DNA from: Symbiodinium natans
Lineage: Eukaryota > Sar > Dinophyceae > Suessiales > Symbiodiniaceae
Reading direction: 5' to 3'
Length of the DNA stretch: 64,000 nucleotides
NCBI GenBank assembly: GCA_905221605.1
Contig: CAJNDS010002279.1
Span: 818,584 to 882,583, forward strand
In this document: positions 10,906 through 20,512 of the stretch, piece after piece
Position numbering within the stretch: the stretch's first letter is position 1
Layout of the letters: every line of letters begins with the position of its first letter
The notes under the pieces: generated by a model
What the model was told of the DNA's origin: nothing
The model's input: the letters and a program-made list of their open reading frames with translations, nothing else
The model's database searches: none
Made by a program: the position numbers and the translations under genes

Positions 10906-12377
10906 CCCCCCACCCCCCCCCCCCCCCCACCCACCCCCTAGGGTTTAGGGTTTCGAGTTTCGGGTTTACGGTTTAGGGTTCAGGGCTAGGGCCGCAAGCA
11001 CGCGAACCCCGAAAACCCTTAACGCCCCCACCTCAAAACCCTCTGTGAAACCCTTTAAGCCCTATAAACCCTGTCTTGACCAAGCTCTGGGCCTGGATGG
11101 TTTAGGATTTAGGGTTTAGGCTTGGGGGCTCAGAGCTCAGGCGAAAGGGCATAAGGTTTTCTAGGATTCATGGCAAAGGTTTAGGGCTTAGAGTTGAGGG
11201 TTTAGGCATATGCTTTCGTGTTTCGGTTGAGGGCATTGGGCATTGGTCTTGGGGGTTGCGGGTTTTGGTTTGGGATGTTCCCCCTAAACTAAGTCCTTCA
11301 CAGGGATTCTAGTACCCCCCCCCCCCAAAAAAAAAAAAAAAAAAACGATTAAGGACTGCTAGTATAAGGGGGACATCCCAAGGTCCAAGGTTTAACTACG
11401 TAGGTCTTTATGGGAGGAATTCGGGTTTTTGGGGTTGGTGCCTTTAGGCTTTGGGGTTTTGACGGCACTCTCGGGCAGCCCCTGCACCCCTAAAGCCGGA
11501 AAAACTCTAAACCCAGAAACACGAACGCCCTAAACACTAAACCCTAAACCCCACTAAACCCTAAGCCCTAAACCCCAAACCCCGAACGCCTCGAAAACCC
11601 CAACAAGGGGAAGACCACTTGGATACAAGTGCAGATACAATTGGTTAATAAGTACCATGATGAACCTCCAAGTAGGCTACCCTACCCCTAAACCCTAACC
11701 CCCTGAACCCTACCTACACCCTAAACCCCAAACCCCAAACCCCAAACCCTGAACCCTAAACCCTAAACCCTAAACCTTACGTTACAGCAGCCGAGGCCTG
11801 GTGGGCTTTCCGCAGCTCGGCGAAGCCCTGCGCGGCATCCTTCCGGGGACCCCGGGGTCCAAGTGGGGTTTAGGTCTCACCCTAAAGACCCTAAACCCTA
11901 AACCCTAAACCCTAAACCCCAAACCCTAAACCCTAAACCCTAAACCCTGAACCCTAAACCCTAAAAACCCTAAACCCTAAACCCTAAGACCCAGCCTTCT
12001 GGCTGCGCTGCAGATCAGTGGAGAGCTGAGCGACATTCCTGGCAGGTTGTTTGGGTTTTAGCCGCCCGCTCCCGGGCCCTCCCTACCAAAAAGGGTTTAG
12101 GGTTTAGTTTGGGGTTTAGGGTTTAGGGCTTAGGGCTTAGGGCTTAGGGCTTGGGGCTTAGGGCTTGGGGCTTAGGGTTTAGGGCTTAGGGTTTAGGGTT
12201 TAGGGGGTCCGGGAACACAACATAGGGCTACGGGGTTGGGCTGGGCTTGCTTACCTCTAAATCCTAAACCCTAAACCCTAAACCCTAAACCCTAAACCCT
12301 AAACCCCAAGCCCAGCTAAGATCCCGGCCTCTGTAGCGCCTCGATCTGCTTCATCAGGCCCGATACGTCCACAGCTC
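10458..12377 (-). CDS. Gene B: multi-exon protein with a coiled-coil-like part
   Basis: Product not recognised. Minus-strand exons: 12329-12377, 11996-12038, 11786-11839, 11378-11405, 11208-11247, 11070-11092, 10595-10774 and terminal 10458-10517 (TAG). The first three join in phase and give a helical, Gln/Leu/Ala-rich run (AVDVSGLMKQIEALQ, NVAQLSTDLQRSQK, DAAQGFAELRKAHQASAA) that looks like coiled coil. Exon 10595-10774 encodes 60 codons (starts LVRAPPLSSLRTFSTGL). The intron between 11378 and 11247 contains a fold-back element. Exon 11208-11247 does not match 11070-11092 in phase, so one boundary there is wrong. The start lies further right and was not found. Confidence 0.5.
10595..10774 (-). 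CDS. Gene B exon, 60 codons
   Basis: Acceptor AAAATAG, donor CAG|GTTCAG, phase 0 to 0. Contains FEAPQLPGLKDSGFVSAQTQ and NPRGAHGFDSSSVFQAAHLQ. The intron after it starts with a partial copy of the GGTTCA...CTTATAAC fold-back family. Confidence 0.55.
11271..11382. mobile_element. Fold-back family 1 copy with poly-C/poly-A core
   Basis: TTGGGATGTTCCCCC ... GGGGGACATCCCAA inverted ends and a C-run plus A-run core at about 11316-11345. Lies inside an intron of gene B. Confidence 0.65.
11996..12038 (-). CDS. Gene B coiled-coil exon
   Basis: Acceptor CTGCCAG, GC donor AAG|GCTGGG. Reads NVAQLSTDLQRSQK, phase 2 to 0, between AVDVSGLMKQIEALQ (12329-12377) and DAAQGFAELRKAHQASAA (11786-11839). All three join without frame change. 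Confidence 0.6.
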
Positions 12378-12611
12378 CTTAGACGTGACTTGGGGTTTGG
12401 GGTTGGAGGTTTAGGGTTTAGGGTTTCGGGTTTGGGTTTAGGGTTTCGGGTTTCGGGTTTCGGGTTTTGGGTTTCGGGTTTCGGGTTTCGGGTTTCGGGT
12501 TTAGGGTTTAGGGTTTAGGGTGGGTTTAGGGTCCGCCGACCTTACCCCCCCCCCCCCACCCCCCCCCCCCCCACCCCCCCCCCCCACCCCCCCCCCCCCC
12601 ACCCCAACCCC

Positions 12612-12703
12612 CCCACCCCGAACCGCAAACCCAATCCACCAAACCCCAAACCTTAAACTTGTTCTCCTGCGGGGTCGGCGGCTTGAGCCGGAGCTCTTAA
12701 ATC
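12612..12703 (+). repeat. 90-bp dispersed module, copy 3
   Basis: Same module after a C-rich tract (12545-12611), directly abutting the left edge of the 12.7-kb tandem block. Confidence 0.75.
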
Positions 12704-13433
12704 CGGCCCCCGCGCCGCCCGTGGTCCAGGGCGGAGCCCGCGTCGCACTAAAGCGCTAGCTCTAAGGGGCGAGCGCGCCCGAGCCGCCGACCCCGCCCAA
12801 AATTGCTTCATATTCGCGCGGGGCCCATCGGGAGGCCTCCAAAACGCGGTGGTGCGAAAAGCATGAAAACCACGTAAAAACCATGGTTTTTTTACGAAAA
12901 ACCGAGGCCACAAAACACCCACAGCACCCCATGAAACCCTCACAGGCGCGCATCATCGACCCTAGCTTTTCACATGGGGCGCGCGCCAGGCCGAAACCAC
13001 GTTTTTCAAGGTTTGGGGGGGGTACCGGAAGCCCAAAACCAGGCGAGCATCATGAGCATCAGCAGCCCTGGCCCGCGGCCCCAAGGCAGTAAAAAACGCT
13101 GAAAAACGCTGAAATCACCGTAAATACCGTGTTTTTATGAGGTTTTTCACGCGTGCCTCCGACCCCCACCCTTGTTGCCCTTGACCCGCCCCCAAAGTGC
13201 GCATCATCGAAACCCATGTCCGGGGGGGGGTCTGCTGATGCTGCTGATGCGCGGGGGTCCGGGATCATCCAGCCATCGTTTGTCATGGGCTTCGTGGGCC
13301 TCCGGGCCCACGGCCCAGAGACCCAGCTGATGCTCATGATGCTTTTTTTTGGGGGGGGTTCCAACAGCAGAAAACCTCGTAAATACCGAGTGTTTTGTGG
13401 GTCCACGTAAAAACGCCCCTAAAATCGCTAATT

Positions 13434-13636
13434 TTTTGGGACCCAGGAAAGGGAGCATCATGAGCATCAGCGGCCTCCCCCAAACCATCCAAAACCCCCT
13501 TAAACACGCCGATTGTATGTGCTTGAACGCTTGCGTGCCCACGAAACCCCCAAAAGCAAGACCCCGAATGCCCTTAAGGGCATTCGGGGTCCTGCTGTTC
13601 GGGTGTTTTGTAGGCACGAAGCCGTTCGAGCGCGTA
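13434..13636. repeat. Invertible-looking segment, orientation 1
   Basis: In unit 1 this runs from TTTTGGGACCCAGGAAAGGG to GAGCGCGTAA. The related segment in unit 2 (14556-14743) is present as the reverse complement, while flanking sequence on both sides keeps direct orientation. It contains an imperfect palindrome centred on CGAATGCCCTTAAGGGCATTCG. Confidence 0.7.
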
Positions 13637-14555
13637 ACCCCACTGATGCTCCTGATGCGCGTGAGCGCGCGCGCAGCGCGCGCACGCGTGTGCCGGGGGG
13701 GGAGGGGGGGCGAAGGCAGGAGAAAGAGAGACAGAGAGAAGGAGAGGACAAAGACACGGGAAAGAGAAGACAGTGCCAAGGTTCAAGGTTTCGTGCTTTG
13801 GGGGGCCGGGGGCCGGCCCGTGCCGCTAGGTGTGAAATCCGGCCCCCGCGCCGCCCGTGGTCCAGGGCGGAGCCCGCGTCGCACTAAAGCGCTAGCTTTC
13901 AGGGGCGAGCGCCCGAGCCGCCGACCCCGCCCAAAATTGCTTCGAATTCGCGCGGAGTGCTTGGGGAGGCCTCCAAAACGGCATCCAAGGGGACGCAACA
14001 CGCGGTGGTGCGAAAAGCACGAAAACCTCGTAAAAACCATGGGTTTTTACGAAAAACCGAGGCCACCAAACACCCGCAGCACCCCGTTAAACCCTCACGG
14101 GCGCGCATCATCGACCCTAGCTTTTCACATGGGGCACGCGCCAGGCCGAAGCCACGTTTTTCAAGGTTTGGGGGGGGGTACCGGAAGCCCAAAACCAAGC
14201 GAGCATCATGAGCATCAGCAGCGCTGGCCCGCGGCCCCAAGGCTGAAAAACGCTGAAATCACCGTAAATACCGTGTTTTTATGAGGTTTTTCACGCGTGC
14301 CTCCGACCCCCACCCCTGTTGCCCTTGACCCGCCCCCAAAGTGCGCATCGAAACCCAGGTCCGGGGGGGGGTCTGCTGATGCTGCGCATCACCGAGCCAT
14401 CGTTTGTCATGGGCTTCGTGGGCCTCCGGGCCCACGGCCCAGAGACCCAGCTGATGCTCATGATGCTCGGTTTGGGGGGGGTTCCAACAGCAGAAAACCT
14501 CGTAAATACCGAGTGTTTTGTGGGTCCACATAAAAACGCACCTAAAATCGCTCAT

Positions 14556-14743
14556 TTTACGCGCTCCAACGGCTTCGTGCCTACAAAACACACGAACAGC
14601 AGGACCTCGAATGCCCTTCAGGGCATTCGGGGTGTTGCTTTTGGGGGTTTCGTGGGCATATAATCGGCGTGTTCAAAGGGGGTTTTGGATGGCCTGGGGG
14701 AGGCCGGTGATGCTCATGATGCTCCCTTTCCTGGGTCCCAAAA
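14556..14743. repeat. Invertible-looking segment, orientation 2
   Basis: Reverse-complement relative of 13434-13636, from TTTACGCGCTCCAACGGC to CTTTCCTGGGTCCCAAAA, placed between the same left flank (AAAATCGCT) and the same later right flank. Differences between the copies show the event is not an assembly echo of identical sequence. Confidence 0.7.
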
Positions 14744-14888
14744 GGCCTCCCAAGCCCAAAAACACGCGTTTACAGCGTTTTCTGAAGGTTTTCCGAAGGC
14801 AAAACGAAGGCAAAACGCATGCTTAGGATGTTTTTAGGGCTCCCAAACCAACCCCACTGATGCTCCTGATGCGCGTGCGCGGCGCGCG

Positions 14889-14892
14889 CGCG

Positions 14893-14940
<48 letters not shown>

Positions 14941-15540
14941 GGGAGGGGGGGCGAAGGCAGGAGAAAGAGACACAGAGAGAAGGAGACGAAAAATGAAATA
15001 GAGAAAGGAAAAGAAACAGAGAAAGAGAAAGAGAAGGAGAAAGGAGAAAAGAGAAACGAGAAAAGAGAAAAGAGAAAAGAGAAAGACAAAGAGAAAGAGA
15101 AAGAAAAAGAGAAAGAGACAGAGAAGGAGAAAGAGAATCCGAAAGAGAAACAGAAAGAGAAAAGACAAAAGAGAAAAGAGAAAGAGAAAGAGAAAGAAAA
15201 GAACCAGAGAAAGAGAAGGAGAAGGAGAAAGAGGAAGATGAAGAGAAAGATAAAAAGACAGAGAATAAAGAGAAAGAGAAACAACAAATGTCAAGAGAAA
15301 GAGAAATGAAAACAAGGACGCGGAGGAGAATAACAAGAAAGAAAAACAAAAAGATAAACAGAAAGAGGAAATAAGGAAGCGCAGGAGAAGTAAGAGGAGA
15401 AAGAGAAAGACAGAGAAAAAGAAACACTGGCAAGTAGAGAGAGGAAGGAACAAAGACATAAAAATAAAAAAAACACACGAGAGAGCGAGAGGAGAGAGAC
15501 AAAGACAAAGGACAAAGAAAAGGGAAAGAGAAGACAGTGC
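14889..15540. repeat. Poly-G run followed by about 600-bp polypurine tract
   Basis: About 45 G residues, then an almost pure A/G strand of GAGAAA-type repeats. The open frames on either strand here are composition artefacts (Lys/Glu/Arg or Ser/Phe/Leu runs). Such a mirror-rich tract can form triplex DNA. Confidence 0.8.
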
Positions 15541-15687
15541 CAAGGTTCAAGGTTTCGTGCTTTGGGGGGGCTCCCGGGGGCCGGCCCGTGCCGCTAGGCC
15601 TGAAATTTAGGGTTTAGGGTTTAGGGTTTATGGTTTAGGGTTTAGGGTTTAGGGTGTACCCTAAACCCAGAACACTAAAGACTTCAG

Positions 15688-18600
15688 GGCTTAGGAACGG
15701 TGAAGTTTGGGTATGAGATGGGTCCAGGGTCCAGTGTTTCTAGACATGTGTTGGGTAACCTGGTGGGCCCTAGGGTTTAGGGTTTAGGGCCAGATGGGGT
15801 TTAGGGAAATTCTCAGGTAGGTGAGAGTCCAGTCTAGCCTCTAAGCCCACAAACCCTAAACCCTAAACCCTAAAACCTTAAACCTTAAACCCTAAACAAA
15901 CTACACCGCAGTCTACAACTCTATCTTGATCACCCCTGCGCGACCCCCAAATCTAAACCTGCACCCTACACCCTAAACCCTAAACCCCAAAGCCCTAGAC
16001 CCCAAAAGCCCTAAACCCTAATCCCTAAACCCTAACAGTCCTAAAGGCCCTAAAGGACCCAAACCCCTAAACCCTGAAGGCCCTAAACCCCAAAACCAAG
16101 CCCCCAAAATTTAAAGGCACCAAAGGCCAAAAGCACTTCTCTTAGGGTAGTTACATGGGATCCCTAAACCTAAACCCTAAACCCTAAACCCTAAACCCTA
16201 AACCCTAAACCCTAAACCCTAAACCCTAAACCCTAAACCCTAAACCCTAACCCGTAGTGAGCCCTTAACAGGGTACCCCTTATAGCCCCTCATACACCCT
16301 GGACACACCCTAAACCCTGAACCCCTGCAACTACCCTTAGAACTTCTCTGGTCAGGAAACCGCCGGCTGCCACGCTCGGTGTCGGTAGCGACCGAAAGAA
16401 GAAGAGGGCCTTCGAGAGGGTTTCGGGAGTAGGGCTGATTAGGGTTTAGGGTTTAAGGCTTTTGGGGTTTGGGGTTTAGGGTTTAGGGTTTAGGGTTTAG
16501 ATATATACTCACAGGGATTTAGGTGTTCGGGCTTGTGGTACCTATATACCCACAGGGCTTTAGGGTTTAAGGTTCAGGAAGGTCTTGTGTTTTGGGTACC
16601 TACAAAAAACATTGGGGGGGGGGGGGTTGGGAATGCACCTAATTATTGGAATATATCCCATGCATTCAGGGAAAAATCTGCACTAAACCCTAAACCCTAA
16701 ACCCTAAACCCTAGACCCTAGACCCTAGACCCTAGACCCCAGAACCTAGACCCTAGACCCTAAACCCTAAACCCTAACCCTGTGTACTCATCCCCTCCCC
16801 TAGTAAGACGTACCCCTAATCTCTGTGATCCTAGTATGCCACTGCACTGGAAACTTCTTATGAGAGGTTGGGGGAGCAGGTTCATGTTGCGGTTTGGGGC
16901 GTGAGGCCCTACACCCTACACCCTAAACCCTAAGCCCTAAGCCCTTGAAACCCCAAACCCTAACCGGGTCGCCTCAAGACCCGGGGTATATAGTGAGCTT
17001 GGAGTTACTTCCCCGCAGTCGCCTGAACACGTGCTTACTTCATAGACATTGTTGGTGGGCGAAGACGAGCACCACTGCCGCAAACTCTCTCCCTAAACCC
17101 TAACCCTAAACCCTAAACCCTATCCCTAAACCCTAAACCCGAACCCTAAACCGCAAGAACATGTTGCCGCCGGGCCACTAACATGAAAAAGCTGAAGGCG
17201 CCCAGAATGAGACCTTGCGCATGTGGCCGAGGGGCCCCCAGGGCTGGTCACAGGGGGTGTCGGGTGACCCTAAACCGGCAACCCCAAACCCCAAACCCTA
17301 AACCCTAAACCCTAAACCCCAAACCCTAAACCCCAAACCCTAAACCCTAAACCCGAAAACCAAGCTGTTTGGGAGCTTCGGCGCTCTTAGGCTTCCAGCT
17401 CATCATCCTGCTACGATGCACCCCTTAGAGGCTTAGCATTTCTAGGGAAGCTACATTTGGGCTTAGGGTTTTTGAAGGGTTTAGGATACAGGGTTTAGGG
17501 TTTAAGGATTTGGGGTTTGGGGATGCACCCCTTAGAAGCTTAACATTTCTAGGGGAAGCTACATGGTCCCTTGTTTGGGTTCAGGGTCTGAAGGGTTTAG
17601 GGTTTAGGGATTCAGGGTTTAGGGTTCTGGGATTTGGGGTTTAGGGTCTAGGGTTTAGGGTATTTGGGTTTAGGGTTTGGAGGGTTTAGGGTTTAGGGAT
17701 TTAGGGTTCCATTTTCCTTTCAATGTACGTTTGGGCTTTACTTGCTGGCTCTTAGTAGAAAATGAGGGACGTATAAGTATCTCATATCTTCCCACCCTGT
17801 AAGGGATTCTCTAAGGTACCTAATTTTCCCTTTCATTCCCTAAGAACCAATATAGGTTTGATAAACAAATCAGATGAGGCATTCCACGTGCTCTGAATTG
17901 TGCGGGCACGAAACTGTGCCCTGAAGTCTTTTCAGGCTTTCTGATAGACCCAGGGTATAGGGTTTAGGGTTTAGGGTTTAGGGTTGAGGGTTGAGGGTTG
18001 AGGGTTGAGGCCGCACAAACCACAACCTCGAAAGACCCGGCAAGCCCTGAACACGAAGCCTAGCATCTAAGCTCCCTCCATCCATGCAATCACCAGCTAA
18101 ATCCTGAGCCCGAAGCCCCAAACCAACCCGACATGCTACACCCCAAGCCCAAAACCCCAAACCTTGACCCAAACCAAAAACCCTAAACCCTAAACCTTAA
18201 CCCCCAAACCCTGACCCCAAACCCTAAACCCGAAACCCTAAACCCCAAACCCCAAACCCCAAACCCCAAACCCTAAACCCTAAACCCCAAACCCTAAACC
18301 CTCAACCCGACTTGGCACGTGCCAACTCCCCAGCCGAGCACCCCGGCCCAAGGGGGCGGGCAGCCCTAACCTGGATGTCGCTGGAGGCTTTAAGGTTTAG
18401 GGTTTAGGGTTTAGGATTTAGGGTTTAGGGTTTAGGGTTTAGGGTTTAGGATTTAGGGTTTAGGGTTTAGAGTTTGGGGTGTAGGGTGTCACCCCTAAAC
18501 CCTACAGCCCCTTTTCGGCCCCCCCCCCCCCTCGCCTAAACAAAGCTGGCCCCAATATCTTTTAAAGCCTTAAGAAATGATATGTGTGCTGTCCCTTTTG

Positions 18601-20473
18601 CTGTGTTCATTGGGGGATGCGGGGAGGGGGGGGGGGTGGTTTTTAAGGGTTTAGTCCGGCGGGGGGCCGGAGAGGGATATCTTCCCCCCTCTACTAACAG
18701 TCCTTATTAGGTATATACAAGAATCCCTATTCAGGACTGGTAGTATAAGAGGGAAACATCCCAAAGGGTACCCCGCATTTCGGAAGAAACCCCTAAACCC
18801 TAAACCTGAACCCTGAACCCTGAACCTCGAACCCTAAACCCTAAACCCTAAACCCTAAACCCTAAACCCTAAACCCTAAACCCTAATCCCGAAACCCTAA
18901 ACCCTAAACCCTAAAGGCCCTAAACCCTAAAGGCCCTAAAGGCCCTAAAGGCCCTAAAGGCCCTAAAGGCCCTAAAGGCCCTAAAGGCCCTAAAGGCCCT
19001 AAAGGCCCTAAAGGCCCTAAAGGCCCTAAAGGCCCTAAAGGCCCTAAAGGCCCTAAAGGCCCTAAAGGCCCTAAAGGCCCTAAGGCCCTAAAGGCCCTAA
19101 AGGCCCTAAAGGCCCTAAAGGCCCTAAAGGCCCTAAAGGCCCTAAAGGCCCTAAAGGCCCTAAAGGCCCTAAAGGCCCTAAACCCTAAACCCTAAACCCT
19201 AAACCCTAAACCCCAAACCCTAAACCCTAAACCCTAAACCCTAAACCCTAAACCCTAAACCCTAAACCCTAAACCCTAAACCCTACGCCCGAACAGGAGG
19301 CAAACCCCAAACCCTCATCCCGATCACCCCCAAAGCCCTGCAAGGGTGCAGGTTGCCAACCTCTTCAAGACACCCAGAATTTCCATCAACACAAAGTAAA
19401 CCGCAAACCCTAAACCCTAAACCCTAAACCCTAAACCCTAAACCCTACACCCTGAACCCTGAACCCTAAACCCTGAACCCTGAACCCTTGCACAACACGC
19501 AAAGAGCAGCCCGAGGTGCAAGGAAAGGGCTCCCTGGCGTCCGCTGTCACCGGACTCCCCTGCTTTGCTGCTGCAGTAGGCGGGGGGGGGGGGGTTAGGG
19601 GGGTCGGGTTTAGGGTTTAGGGTTTAGGGTTTAGGGTTTAGGGTTCAGGGTTCAGGGTTCAGGGTTCAGGGTTTAAAGTGTTTAGGGTTTAGGGTTTAGG
19701 GTTTAGGGTTTAGGGTTTAGGGTTTAGGGTTTAGGGTTTAGGGTTTAGGGTTTAGGCTTTTGGGTTGAGGTTAAGGCTGCAGGATCAGGGTTTAGGGCCC
19801 TGAAGCGGCGTGTTGGCCACCAATACCTTAAAAATGTGGGGGGGGGGGGGGGGGAGGTGCAGACAGGCGGGTGCTTGAAGTTTATAAGAGGGCTTTGTTC
19901 AAGAAGCAGGACGCGACATGATTGTAGTCCCCCCCCCCCTCCCCAGCCCTCCCCCCCCCCCCCCTCCCCCCCTCCCTGCCCCCCCCCCCCTCCCCGCTCC
20001 GAACCCTTCTCTAAACCCTAAACCCTAAACCCTGAACCCTAAACCCTAATCCCTGACGCGCCTTTCCTTCTCCCGCCTGGTGGTGGTAAGGCCTTGGGCA
20101 GTGCCTAGGGTCCAACTCAGTGGGGTGTGAAACGCAGTGGGCCGTGGCAGCAACAGCTACCTGGCCCTCTGGGCGAAGGTCGAATTGTGACGAGAATGGG
20201 CTCTCGTAAGAATCCAAGTCGGGTTTAGGGTTTAGGGTTTAGGGTTTGGGGTTTAGGGTTTGGGGTTTGGGGTTTAGGGTTTAGGGTTCAGGGTTTAGGG
20301 TTTAGGGTTCAGGGTTTAGGGCTGAAACTCAGCCCATCCTGAAGTGGCCCATCCTGAAGAGCAGGAGGGGCAATTGCTTCTTGCTTGGCAAAGGTCGAAG
20401 ATCTGCCTCTCCACGCGGGCCCCGCTACTGTGCGGATGCGGGGAGTGTTGGTTTAGGGTTTAGGGTTTAGGGT

Positions 20474-20512
<39 letters not shown>

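Larger units (their letters stand above)
12690..15600. repeat. GC-rich tandem block, two diverged copies
   Basis: Unit 1 is about 12690-13833 and unit 2 about 13838-15597. The units align closely from AATCCGGCCCCCGCGCC to AAAATCGCT, then differ by an inverted internal segment, and align again from CACTGATGCTCCTGATGCGCGT through a G-run, a purine tail and GTGCCAAGGTTCAAGG to CCGTGCCGCTAGG. The motifs GCATCATGAGCATCAGC and TGATGCTCATGATGC recur many times. No convincing long coding frame. It interrupts the telomeric-repeat pattern. Confidence 0.75.

Noticed and set aside
14770-15550. Long Ser/Phe/Leu-rich minus ORFs of 154-257 codons and a Lys/Glu-rich + ORF
   Set aside because: Pure consequence of the polypurine tract; three overlapping frames are open at once.
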